A DNA stretch of 64,000 nt from Nannochloropsis salina CCMP1776 (taxonomy: Eukaryota > Sar > Eustigmatophyceae > Eustigmatales > Monodopsidaceae): contig SDOX01000145.1 in the NCBI GenBank assembly GCA_004565275.1, positions 441,071 through 505,070 on the forward strand, written 5' to 3'. Made by a program: the position numbers and the translations under genes. Shown piece after piece: positions 22,924 through 34,228 of the stretch (positions within the stretch are counted from its first letter, which is position 1; each line of letters starts with the position of its first letter). Under the pieces are notes generated by a model. It was not told the DNA's origin. It searched no databases and worked only from the letters and a program-made list of their open reading frames with translations.

Positions 22924-25346
22924 TTACTGCATAGGCTCGGGTAGGCTCAGCAGTTTGTCCCGTTTCTGCAGGCACTGTTCGCGGAACTCCTCTGAGTGTG
23001 CAAGTGAGAAAGACGAAGAGGGAGAGGAAAAGGAAGGAGGGGGAGCCGAGGGTATGTGTAAGGTTTAATGGTCGTGTAGAATGAGTCAATCGTGTACCGG
23101 GGCAGGGGAGCAAAAGCTCTCCCAGTTTCCTGTCCCCGGCAAACATACCTAAACGTCGCTTGACCTCCTCCTTGTGGTCAGCCAGGGCGTGCAAGGCCCC
23201 CATGATACTCTCGGAGATGGCTTTGCTCGCCTGCTCGTGCTCCTCCCGCTCCAACCCTAGTTCTGCCTCCAGCTGGGCGAGTCGCTGGTGGTTGCGACCT
23301 GTACGCGTCTCCAAGTCCACGAGCACCTTGCTGCGGAGGTGCAGGACTTGCTCTTCCACTGCATCCACGTTGGACGACTGGACGATGAGACGTAGGTGCG
23401 TGAGTTGTCGAAGCACGTGAGGAAATGGTGTGGAGGGTATGGCTCCCTGTGTGAAACTTCCTGACGCCCCTCTACCCTCTTTCTTCTTTCTTTCCAGCCT
23501 TACCTTTTCGGCCATGCTCGCCTCCATGCGGGCCTTCTCTGCCTTGTAGCCTTCCTCCTGCTTCTTCACCTTTCCTTCCAACGTTTCCAGCTCCCCCACT
23601 GCCTCCGCCACCTCCTCCTCCGTCTTCGCCTCCTCGTCCAGCATCTTGAGCACAGAGGTGCGGGCCTCGTGGACCTTGTCCAGCATGACATTCTTGATCT
23701 GAGCCAGGCTGGGTCGAATCAACCCTTTCATGTCGAGCCCAATCAGCTCCTCTGGCTCCGCGCTCGCCGAGACAGCCCCCTTGGACACCACCATCTCGTA
23801 CTGGATGCCATTGCTGTTGCGAGCAGTAATGGGAATCAGGTTCAGAGCGGCGGCCTTGGTGTTGAAGGTCTGGGCAGCCGTCTCCAAATCCACGACAGCG
23901 CGGGAGACCTCGATCTCTGCCTCCCACAGTGTTTTGTGCATCTTGACCTTGTGCTCCCTTGCCTTGTCCAGGGCCTCGTCAAGGCGGGCTCGTTCCTGCT
24001 GCATGCGCGCCACGTCTTCGGGAGAGAGCTCCTGGGCCGCCACCACCGCCTTCAACTCGCCTACCTCCCCCCGCACGTCCTCCAGGGAGCGGTACAGGGA
24101 GGCCAGTTCCTCTTCGCGCTTTTCCACCTTGGCAGCAAGCCCTTCCCGGTGTGCGGTCAACTGCTCAATCAAGCTCCGGAATTTCCCCAGATCGCTCAGG
24201 TAATCCGAATGGCGCTGTTGCAGCCCCGGCAAGGCCGCGTGGCGTGTGTGGCAGGCCGCCATCTCCGTGCGCATGTCTTCGATCTTTGTCTCCAGCGCTT
24301 GACACTGCGCCTGCATTTCTCCACACCGGGTCTCGAAGGAGCCTACCAGGCTGTCTTCCAGCTGGGCGTACAGGTCGTCGTCCCCGTCCAAGAACGCCTT
24401 GTACGCCTTCCCCAGGTATTCGAACAGGGCCTTTTCGTCCGCCCTTTCGAAGTCATCTACGCTTCCACACCCACTCCCACTCCCCGCCAGAGCCGCCTGG
24501 TTCGCCGCGTCGTTCTGGACTTCCTCGTCGTAGGTGAGAAGCTCCACCATCCAGGTGATGGAGGCCAGGAGGGTCGGCCACGTGTGCATGGTGCCCACCG
24601 CCTGCATGCTTGCCTTAGAGATGGCGAAAGGGTAGCGCATTGCCTTGAAGAATGCCAACACCTCGTCCTCCAGTTTACCGGTGATCCGAAAATTCCCATC
24701 GACTTGCCGAAAGAGGAAGGAGACGATGTAGGTGAAGTCCTTGGCTGTCGGACGCTGCAAAATCTTGGCCGAAAAGGGCTGATCGTAATTGTGGTCTGTC
24801 AAATAATTGATCAGGCCGCGAATGCTGGCTTGAATGTACCCCTTGTCGGTGTTGGGGCGCGGGTCTTGACGTACATGGGATCCGTAGGCTGTTGACTTCC
24901 GCAGACCAGTGGAAGATTTACGGGGAGGGCCATTGGAGTTTCGGAGGGATGAGGATGCCGTTGTGGAGGAGAAAGAGGAGGACGACGATGAAGGATGGAG
25001 CGATGCACGTCCCTAGCAGAATAAATCGAAAGGAGGGACACGTGACGAGTCAGGTGGTTGTAATCCCACCGTTAGCCCTCCTCGTACATCATACATCATA
25101 CATTACATACATACACCCAAGACAATTCGCGCACTTCCACACGCCGTATTAGGGGCCAGTTAATCTACGCTCAATATCATTGTGACGACTTCGGTAAAGA
25201 CGCACCTGTGGCTTGCTAACCTTATCAAAATTAGGTCCCAAAGAGGTGCGAGAGACACCGCGACTAGGCATGCCCATGCTCTGTCGCTGATTAAAGCCAC
25301 TGGAGGAGAGCGGCTCCAGGGTACCCCTGCGCCGGCTCAACGCCAT
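22924..25346 (-). CDS. NDC80: Kinetochore protein NDC80 (HEC1)
   Basis: Exons 25346-25221, 25012-23504, 23446-23149 and 22991-22924 join in phase, about 666 residues. The N-terminal tail is basic and Ser/Thr-rich, as in HEC1. It is followed by DPRPNTDKGYIQ, the calponin-homology domain with KDFTYIVSFLFRQVD, and HTWPTLLASITWMVELL. Long coiled coils fill the rest, interrupted by a GIQYEMVV segment typical of the family. NDC80 with NUF2 couples kinetochores to spindle microtubules; the basic tail is the usual Aurora B target. The exon 2/3 acceptor is ambiguous: a CAG near 23.35 kb, also in phase, would remove a Pro-containing stretch and leave a cleaner coil. The first exon was found by matching its phase-0 donor. 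Confidence 0.95.
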
Positions 25347-26191
25347 GATGACTGTATAGAAGCGATTAAAGTTGCGCTGTATCATAATAAGAACAGATGA
25401 ATGAATCGTAAGTCGTGCGTCTAGAAAATCTTCATGCAGATGAAGGGATCGATTGCGCGGAAGGGAAACAGGCGGGGATGAGGCAAACACACTCATCCAG
25501 CGAGCGGCATAATCGCAACTATACCCAGTTGTGTGAAACAATTTACAATAAAACAGACCATTGTTTGGAACTAATTCAACAGGAGCTCTAAACACAGTAA
25601 GAGGGATGGGCGGTATCAAACCAGCAAACAAGCGATCAACTCTCTCATCCCTTTGTAAGTTGCCCTCGGCTCCAGCTTCTGACAATTCCATAACAAGAAC
25701 TTTCACATCGCCCATTTCTCACTTATCACTTGACATGCTTCATTTGGTGCACCGCATGCGTCGCGCATGCCCCTGGTTTCATCTAACTGGCTTCGAGAGT
25801 GGCCTCAGTGTGGGAGGGAGCAGTCCCCACCTTAAGTCCTGTGACCGAAAAGGCGCCAACACCGAGCTGGCCACGCCGCTTGTGCGCCGCCTCTCTTTTT
25901 CTCTCCCATTTATACATGCGGTGGCCTGTGGCGGAGAATGTCACGGGCTACCCGCCGCACTGTCCTAACAACGTCCAGAGATGGGCCTGGGGACGTATTT
26001 CGAGGAGATGTCGTTGCTACTCGCTAATTTTTTTGTCACGGTACAACTTGCCGCTTGGCGAGCCTTGCCACTGATTGACCGACCTCAGGTGTTAGCACTT
26101 AACAATCTTATGACTGACAGCCGAACATGCATGGATCCCCATAGCTAGGTATAAAACTTGGTCAGTTTGTGCCTGCTACGAATCTAAAAGC
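25347..26191. promoter_or_regulatory. Shared divergent upstream region of NDC80 and kinesin-12
   Basis: 845 bp separate the start codons of two mitotic genes transcribed in opposite directions. An E2F-like GCGCCAA lies at about 25853-25859 (7 of 8 against TTTGGCGC on the other strand). Co-regulation in the cell cycle is inferred, not shown. Confidence 0.4.
26150..26156 (+). promoter_or_regulatory. TATA-like element upstream of kinesin-12
   Basis: TATAAAA about 36-42 bp before the kinesin start codon. If functional, the 5' UTR would be very short; chance occurrence is possible. Confidence 0.2.
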
Positions 26192-29100
26192 ATGGGGGAC
26201 CGGCGGGCTAGCACATCAAGTGACCTGGGTGAAGGCGCAGAGGAGGAAGACCACATCCGTGTCATCTGCAGGTACTCTTCCATTTTAAGACTTTTCACGA
26301 AATTTCTCGACATTCTGACTTGATCGATCAACCTTTTGTTCCCTAGCAAATTTGATGAATGTAAATAAAATAAAATTCTTCTGCAATTTGGCACTAATGC
26401 GTTTATATTGCCTCTTACATCCCTGCTACAGGGTGCGCCCCCCACAAATCCGTGAGGGACGGAGCAGTGCCCTTGGTCTCCGCACATGCGTCACAGTAGG
26501 TGAAACGAGGAAGACCGTCACACTTAAGCAAGCTTCGGGGCCAAAAGTTTTCACTTTTGATCATGCTGTGGGTGACGACGCTTCGCAGGAGTCGGTCTTT
26601 CAGCTTGCAGGAAAACCAGCCACCAAAGCTTGCATTTTGGGCTACAATGGCACAGTGTTCTGCTACGGACAGACAGGATCGGGGAAGACCTATACCATGT
26701 TTGGTCCCAATGTGGACGCCTGTGGAAGCGACGACGAGCATCGTGGTCTGGTTCCTCGTGTACTTGAGTATCTCTTCGCCCATGTGGCGCGAGAGGAGAG
26801 GCGGAACGGGGGCGCCATCACTTACCTGTGCCGGTGCTCTTTCTACGAGATTTTTAATGAAAGGGTTTTCGATCTGCTAGATTCGGACTCTGGATGTTCC
26901 GTTGGAGGGCTGCAGACCCGGGAGGATATGAAGAAGGGCGTGTATGTGGAGGGGCTGACGGAGGAGGCAGTGGACTCGCCCTACCAGGCTTACCAAGTCT
27001 TGACTCGCGGATATCGCAACCGACACGTGGGCGAGACTGCCATGAATCGGTAGGAGGGGGCGGGGCCCGGGAATCTGGGGGATGTGGGCCCTTGCAGGGG
27101 GTGCGGAGGGAGCATCCTGACTGCTTCGACTCCGGCACCCATGCACGCGCCTGTCCTGTCACCCTCCTTCATGAATGCCGCCCTCCCACCCCTGTCTCCA
27201 CTCTTCCACTTCCACAACACAGAGAGAGCTCCCGGTCCCACGCCGTCTTCACGGTCGTGTTGGAGTCCCGGGAGGTGGACACCGTGGACGGGATTACCCG
27301 CGCTCGATGCGCGTCCTTCAACTTGGTGGATCTGGCAGGCTCGGAGCGGCAAGGACAGACGGGTGCGTGTCGATCCGGACGTCCAGTGGCCATAGACTGG
27401 ACCGTGAAAGTGGCAGGAGATAGAGGCCAGCGTCTCTTGCCCTAACGCTCGCCAACCCCCTGAACATACTAGGTGCCACGGGCGAGCGGCTGAAGGAAGC
27501 AAGCAGCATAAACAAGTCCCTCTCGGCGCTTGGCAACGTGATCAACGCGCTTGTCTCGGGCCGCACCCGTTATGTTCCCTACAGAGACTCGCGCTTGACG
27601 TTCCTCCTCCGGTGAGTTGAGATCATGGCGAGCATCTTCATGTTTCGGGTCACGCAATCTCACCCTTTCTGCTGTCCTCCCCCTGCCCGTCCAGGGACTC
27701 CCTCGGCGGGAACGCGAAGACCTTCTTGGTCGCCTGCACCTCTCCCAACGATGAAAACTTTGCCGAGACGCTCTCCACGCTCAAGTTTGCCCAACGGGCA
27801 AAGATGGTGGGTATACGAATCCTGCGTGGGGAAGAGGGATCTTTACGGTAGCACACCGCAAAAGAGTCCCGAGACTCACCCCGCGTACGATCCTTCCTTC
27901 CCTTTCCTCTCTTTGGCAGATCAAAAACAAGGCGGTCGTGAACGAGAACACGAGTGGAACCGTCGAGGCCTTGCAGAAGCAGCTCCGCACCCTGCGACAA
28001 GAGCTTCTGGCAGCACGCGCTGTTGTGCAGGCTTCGGGGGTAGCGGTTCCTCCTTCCTCCAACGATGAGTTATCGGGGGCACCCACAACGCTCGCGGCCT
28101 TGCGCCGGACGGAGGAACTCTTGCGGGAAGCCTTGGAGCGTAATTTACACATGGAACAGGCGCGCGATTTGGCCGAGAAAATGGCAGGAAATGTGCAAGC
28201 TACTGTCGATCGTCTGGAACAGAGCCTGCTGCACGAGCGGATGGTCCGCAAGATGAAGGAATCGCACATCAGTCGCCACTTGAAGAAGAAGGCTGACAAG
28301 GGCGGGGCGGAGAGTAAGACAATTGAAGAGGACCTCCGCCTGGAGATAGAAACCTTGCGGAAGGAAATGAGCCAGGTGCCTGTGGAGGCGATCAAATGGA
28401 GGGCTGCCGCCGAAAATGCGCAGGCCCAGTTGGACGCCTTGCTGGACGAGAAAGAGGGATTGGGCATGTGGGTCGATGACAGGGAGAAGACCTTCGCGAC
28501 AGCGTTGGAGGAGCGACTGAGAGCGACCTTGGTGGAAAAAGCGGAGTTGGAAGCTCGTGTCTTTGGCGGGACGGCAGGCGGGGATGGAGAGGCAGGGAAA
28601 GGGCAGAAGAGGTTAAGCAACGGTGGGATGAACCGGCTGAGGGAGGCGGAGATGAGCACAGTGCGGTTGGAGGAGGAGTTGACCGCGGCGACACGACAGG
28701 CGGAGGACTGCGAGGCAGAGTTGGCGGAGGTCCGAGCCCGGGCCGCGCAGGCAGTGAGCGCACAGTCCCAGATCCAAGTGCAACTCACCCACGCAGAGCG
28801 ACGGTTGGAGGCCTTGGAGGGCGAGAATAAAGTCTTGAAGGCGGATAGGGACTTCAACATGGCCCTGCTCCAGGAGCGCATCGAGGACACGCAGAGCCAG
28901 GCCCAGGCGGCCAAGCAGGACGTGGAAGCTCAGCTGGCTGCGGCCTGCAAGGACAACGCCATCCTCTTGCAGCGCTTGAAGAAGACGGCAGAGGAGGCCG
29001 AGAACCTGGGCGCCCTGCAGGAAGCGGCAGAGAAGCAAGTCCAGACTCTCCGGGATGAGATCGAAGGGGACCTGAGACCGCGCCTGGTAAGGCTGGAGGC

Positions 29101-30895
29101 CGAGCTCGAGGAGCGGGAGAAAGACCTCGCGGACTCCCAGGAAAGTGTGGCGCTCAAAACAGCGGAAATGGAGGCGGCCGCCACCCAGGCCCAAGAGGCA
29201 GCAACCGCCGCCGCTGCCACGCATGGAGAGGAGCTGCAGGGACTTCGCGTCGCATTGGACGAGGAGATCGGACGGGCGCAAGCCTTGCGAGCGGAGAAGG
29301 ACGAAGGGGCCTTGCAGTTGGCGAACCTGCAGGAGGAGCACGACACCTTGACCCAGCTCCTGGAATTCACGCGGGGCCAGAATGCCGAGATGGAGCAAGG
29401 AATGGGGACCCTCCAGGCCCGGTTGGAAGCCTTGGAAAAGGAGAAAGCACGGACAGAGGGCGACTTGGAGGACGCGCGGGCGCAGGTGCTCGAACTGGAA
29501 TGCCGGCTGGACAAGGCGGGGGGCGACGCAGCGGAAGAGAGACGGGCCCTGCGTGCCTTGGAAGGGGTGCACCATGCGCTCGCCCAGGAGCGCGACCAAT
29601 TGGCGGAGGTCGCGGAATCTCTGCGGGAGGAAGTTAAGGGTGCTAAAGCCGCCCATGAACAGGCAAAAAAAGAAGCGACGCGCACGGCTCAGGTCTTGAC
29701 GGATTTGGGAGAGCAAGTCGGGCGTTTGCGGGCAGACTTGGCGGAGGCACAGGCGAAGGAGCAAGCTGCGAGATCAGAAGCGGAAGGGCTGGGTCAAGAG
29801 AGGGAGGACTTGTTACAGAGGGCCCACGAGGCTGAGGATTCTCAGGCCGAGATGGGGGAGGAGATGATGGCGTATCTGGACGAGATCACCATGCTCAAGA
29901 CCCGACTCCAGGAGGGAGAGCGGGTTCACGCGGACCGGACGCGGGAGCTGGAGGCAGTATGGAAAGCCGCCGAGAAGGAGTCGGGGGCACGGGCCGCGCG
30001 TGTGGCGGTCCTCGCGAATGAGGTGAAAGGGATGCAGGAGCGGCTTGACCAGCAGCAGGCGGCGGACTACGACGCCAAAGCCATGATGCAAGCCGAGCTG
30101 ACCCGTCAACAGCAGGAGGCAGAGTGGAAGCACACCAAGGCGATGGCAGACCTCCAGCAGGAGCTGGCCGAAGCAACTGCGCGTGGGGCAGAAGCTGCTC
30201 GTTTCAAGGCCGCGTTAGGCAGCAGTCAGTCCCAAGTGGAGGCTTTGCGGGAGTCGCTGGTCGAGTCGAAAGCGGCGTTGGAGGCCGCAAGCGTCAAGGG
30301 AAATGCGGCGGAAGAGAGGTCTCGGTCACTGGCCCACCAATTGGGCGAGGCCCTGGCGCGGGAGAGAGACGCGGGGAAATGGCGCGAGGAGAAGGCCCGG
30401 TGGGAGTTGGAAATGGCGCGTGCCAGAGAGATGGAGAAGGAGGCTTACGAGCGGTGCGAGACGGCGGAGCAGGAGAAGGCTAGCTTGGGCAAAAGCGTGG
30501 AGGCGTTGGAAGCAGAGGTGGAGGAACTAAAGTCGGTGAACGTCCGATTGGTGGGCCATGCCAACAGCCGGCAGAAGATTCAACTGCACAGCAAGCTGAA
30601 AGAGGAGATCACGGAGTTGAGTCGTAAATATAAGATGCTCGAGGAGGAGAATTATTCTTTGAAGGTGATGATGGGCCCAACGGAAGGGGGGAAAGGAGAT
30701 ACGAAGGGCGGCAGCCTAAGCCTACGGAGTAAAGGAAAGTCGACGCCGGCTGCTCCAGTGGACGCCGCGGAGCCAGCCGCCCTGAGCAACGTGACGAATA
30801 CGAGCGGTAGGCGCCCGACCCGGCGGACGGTAACGAAGAAGGGCGTGGGCCTGGAGGCCTTGGCGGCGGAGGGACCTGAGGCGACGGAGACGTGA
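26192..30895 (+). CDS. Kinesin-12 family motor (KIF15/POK-like)
   Basis: Six exons: 26192-26271, 26432-27049, 27223-27362, 27473-27611, 27695-27806 and 27920-30895. All join in phase and give 1354 residues. The N-terminal motor shows IRVICRVRPP (across intron 1), the P-loop [22 protein letters not shown] (across intron 2), DLAGSERQ and [10 protein letters not shown]. The neck [13 protein letters not shown] matches kinesin-12. The remaining ~1000 residues are nearly continuous coiled coil, Glu/Ala-rich, ending in a basic [12 protein letters not shown] tail that could bind microtubules. Kinesin-12 proteins work in spindle bipolarity or, in plants, division-plane placement. All introns fall in the motor; the coil is one 3-kb exon. 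Divergent from NDC80. Confidence 0.96.
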
Positions 30896-31471
30896 CGGAG
30901 CTGGGCGCGGGTAGAACGAGTGGGGCGGTGATTCCTCTTTCCCAATTATTCCCGAATGGTTACTTTCTCGGCGATATTTTTGCCTGTATGTAGTTCTTGT
31001 GGCTTTCGGGGGTATGTGTGGGGCAGGAGGGGATGAGAAGTACCGACTTAAGGTAAAGGACGTCGAATTCCAACCTGAACAAACAGGAAGGCAAAAAAGA
31101 AAAACTTACAGAAGATGCCTGCCAGCACAAAGCTTCTAATCACAATTTATCCGAACATTGATTTTACACAAAAAAAAATCAGCTTTGCGATGCAAAGAGT
31201 CTGCGTCGTTTCCGCGACTCTATCGTCGCCCCCCCCCCCTACTTGTTGACATGTTTCTGTCGATACCGTCAAGAGATTTTTACAGACCGCACTGCGGTCG
31301 ATCGTTCAGTCAAATAGAGCCGCTTGGCCCTTCGTGTGCTCATCTTCCCCCCCCCTCCATTAAGCCCTCGGGGCCAACCAGTGGTCCTGCCACCGCGCCA
31401 CCGTCTCGAGTGGGAAGCACGGGACGAGGCCTTTGTCCGTCGTCGCTTTTCCAACGCACTGGCGTTACCAT
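30896..31471. other. Convergent intergenic region, no gene seen
   Basis: Lies between the ends of kinesin-12 (+) and the GGC1-like carrier (-). It contains A, C and T homopolymer runs (for example near 31.17 and 31.23 kb) and no supported frame. Likely the two 3' UTRs. Confidence 0.5.
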
Positions 31472-32440
31472 TCATTGGTCCCTGGCCTCCAGGACCGCGT
31501 CCAACCAGCTCATGACCTGATTGTAAACCGTGAAGGAGAGCACCAGCTTTGGGCACACCACCATAAATTTCGTATTCAAGCCTTTAAACAACGCCCAGGG
31601 GCCCTCCTTCTTGAGCATCTCCCTCAAGATCTCTCTTCCCTTCGTCTGAGTCCCTTCGTGGCTGGGCGATAAACAGGCCCTCTGGACGCGGGCTTTGATG
31701 ACGTCGGCGGGCGAGGACAGGGTCAGAGACCAGACCGCTCCCGTGCAGCTAGCCAGGAGTTCCTGAAGCAGGGTAGCGTCCTTGTATTGATCAAGGTGGA
31801 AGACTTTCTCCTTGACGAGGGCTGAGCCCCCAAACAGGGCGAAAGAGCCAGGAAAATTCCGAAGCACGGTCCAAGAAGCCCCCCGGTAGAGGCGAAAGCC
31901 TTCCTGACGCACAAGCTGGAGGAAAGAACGGCTCCGAAGGGAAGCAGGATTGGTTTGGCTAAGGATTTTAAGAGTGTCCAGGGGGATGAAGATGACTTCC
32001 GCCGTGCCCATGACGGCAGCGGCAGTGGCGAATTCCAAGGCCCGCGCCCTCTTGCTTCCGATCAGCGAGACGAAGCCCTCGTGGTGGTAGGCGTGGATGT
32101 AGTCGAAAACGAAGGGCTGTAATCCGTAGGCCGCGGTACGCTGGCAAAATTTGTAATAGGCGCCGAATTTGAGGCCTGCGTACAAGGAGCGGAGCTTATC
32201 GATTGGGCCGGAATGAAGCTTTTCTCGAAAAACGACGCTTCGAATTTTCCCGTACTTGGCTGTCAGAGACAAGCCTTCTGCTGTCAAAAGCCGGCCCTGA
32301 TGAGTAATGATCCGTTTACAGCATGTGTCCAGAGGCTGAAAGATGACAAGCTCAAAGAGCGCGCTGCTACTCGAACCCATGAAACGGGCCAGAGGGTGGT
32401 GACTCCCTCCAGCCTCTTTCTCAGGCCTGCGGAGGACCAT
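31472..32440 (-). CDS. GGC1: Mitochondrial carrier, GGC1/YHM1 type (GTP/GDP)
   Basis: Single exon of 322 residues, the standard three-repeat carrier size. P-x-D motifs of the three repeats are visible: FQPLDTCCKR, FIPLDTLKI and SSPADVIKARVQ. Beyond the general family, it shares long runs of character with yeast Ggc1: LARFMGSSSSALFE near the N-terminus, RNFPGSFALFGG in repeat 2 and GLNTKFMVVCPKLVLSF in repeat 3. Yeast Ggc1 exchanges GTP for GDP across the inner mitochondrial membrane and affects iron homeostasis. Substrate assignment rests on this resemblance. The ATG at 32440 is directly followed by a short basic head and then the first helix. Confidence 0.9.
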   Translation of the reverse strand: MVLRRPEKEAGGSHHPLARFMGSSSSALFELVIFQPLDTCCKRIITHQGRLLTAEGLSLTAKYGKIRSVVFREKLHSGPIDKLRSLYAGLKFGAYYKFCQRTAAYGLQPFVFDYIHAYHHEGFVSLIGSKRARALEFATAAAVMGTAEVIFIPLDTLKILSQTNPASLRSRSFLQLVRQEGFRLYRGASWTVLRNFPGSFALFGGSALVKEKVFHLDQYKDATLLQELLASCTGAVWSLTLSSPADVIKARVQRACLSPSHEGTQTKGREILREMLKKEGPWALFKGLNTKFMVVCPKLVLSFTVYNQVMSWLDAVLEARDQ

Positions 32441-34228
32441 GTGGCTGCCCCAATTAGAAGATCACGGGACCTATACCACGGTAGAACCCCGTAAATCAGA
32501 GGGACACTCAAATTTCTTAAGATTTCACGTTGTTTAATAATTAATTGTCGTCGATGAATGCCTGCACAAAGGTGTCAAAAGTATTAGGTTACGCGCTAAG
32601 GGGGGTAGGCGAGACCGAGATTCCCAGGGCAAATTATCATTTGATGGATCCTTATACGTCGGACAAGCCTTTCAAACGATGAATGTGCAGTAAAATGACC
32701 TCCTGTCATTGCTCTAGGTCCATGATGAGCCCTTTCAATTGTCCGTTGTGACTTAGGCAGTAAATAAGAGCTCGCCGGTATGGTCGATCTTTGGTCTCGG
32801 CGGCAAATTCTCACCCCGTCTCAATCCTTTCTTTGAGCGACGCCACGGTATGAAGGCCTTCGCAGACATACAGGATGCCAAGTGTATCACGCTCCGCCAG
32901 GTTGCCCTGCCTTTAAATGTAAGTGCTTCACGGGCGCTAAAATACTTTTTAGTTCCAGCTGACAAGTGTGAAGTGACTTCAAATCCTAGGGCAGGGGTGG
33001 ATGCAGACGATCAGATCGAGGTCGACTGCACATCTGCCCGTCTTGCACATACATTCTGCCTTTGTTCGATCCAAAATTGTCCCCCAAATACTACAACATG
33101 AGGACAGTCCACAGGCTACAGGGAAGAAGGGTAGACGCATTTCAAACCTCCAAAGGTTTATGGGAGGCCCCTCCTCATCGACGCCCTCGTGCCTCGTTGG
33201 CATTGGCCCCGCCGCCTCATTATCAGTCGATGCACGTGAAAACGTGTATTCACATTCGGTACGTGCCTCAAGCAAAGTCTCTATACCTTTGTTGTCAAAT
33301 ATGAGTAAGGTAGGTGAGAACTCGAGCGTTGCCCGTGGTAAATGAACCACCTCGAAGCTTTCTCAAAATTATGCTCGTATCCACTTACACTTCGTGACCC
33401 CGTGGATTGTGCCAATTTCAGCTCATTCCTCGCATGCTTGTGCGTTTTGAAACAATTGACCCGCGATCGGCTGCCTCTTCCAGCTCAATAAATGTCGTCA
33501 AGGATGCATATTATACGTCGCTATATTGATGAAGTCCGTGAAAACAAACATCGAACTCAAACAAAAAGCAACACCATACTGAAGACGACGTAGAAGCAGA
33601 GGCAGGTTGACTGTGTGGGCTTGTACGATATGCCCTGAGTCTCATATCTGTGGTTTCTCGCCTCCCTTCTCCTCCTCCATCCGCGCAGGGCGTGAGAGTC
33701 ACGTAGCGGGGACTGTGTCTGCAAACTTATGGGCGGGAACTTTGATCAAAGACTCCATATCGCTTTCTCTATGGGGAATTTAAAGTGATGGACAGGTCCA
33801 AAGCCTAAAGAGAGGCTTTCGTGACGAAAGTGAATGGGATCGAGAAAGTAAAAGCGGCATAAAGGCGTTCCAGAAGCTCTGCGAAGAAGGCTGTACAGAG
33901 GCATGAGGTGATGTAAAACGATATGTAAACTCCCCACGATGTTCGAGCGAGTCTTTGCTTCAATGTATAAGAAAGAAATTGTGGCAAGTCATCCTCTTTC
34001 TCGGTGCTGTGCCCTCTTACTTTGCTTGTCGAATCGATTTCCAACACGGAAACTAACGCCCTACTCCCCACGTCCTCTTCGAAGCCCCCCACGCAAATGC
34101 TTCATTTTCACCCGCCTCGCACAATGTGCATCCCTGTCCATCCCGCAACAAAGCATCCCCCACCTGATTGTGCCATTCTCCTCGTCTTCCCTAAGATGTC
34201 CGACGCATCCCCGCAGCCCCAGGCACCG
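32441..34228. other. 1.8-kb intergenic region with unassigned open frames
   Basis: Upstream of the carrier and downstream of the NEK kinase gene. A plus-strand frame from 32850 has a possible donor near 32920, and frames on both strands cover 32979-33350. None shows a recognised family, a coherent composition or conserved-looking motifs. A small intron-containing gene around 32.85-33.35 kb cannot be excluded. Confidence 0.35.

Noticed and set aside
23669-24895. 408-codon plus-strand frame opposite NDC80
   Set aside because: Antisense shadow of GC-rich coiled-coil sequence; His/Gln/Pro-rich with no motif.
28613-29764. 383-codon minus-strand frame opposite the kinesin tail
   Set aside because: Leu/Gln-rich antisense of coiled-coil codons, a common artefact.
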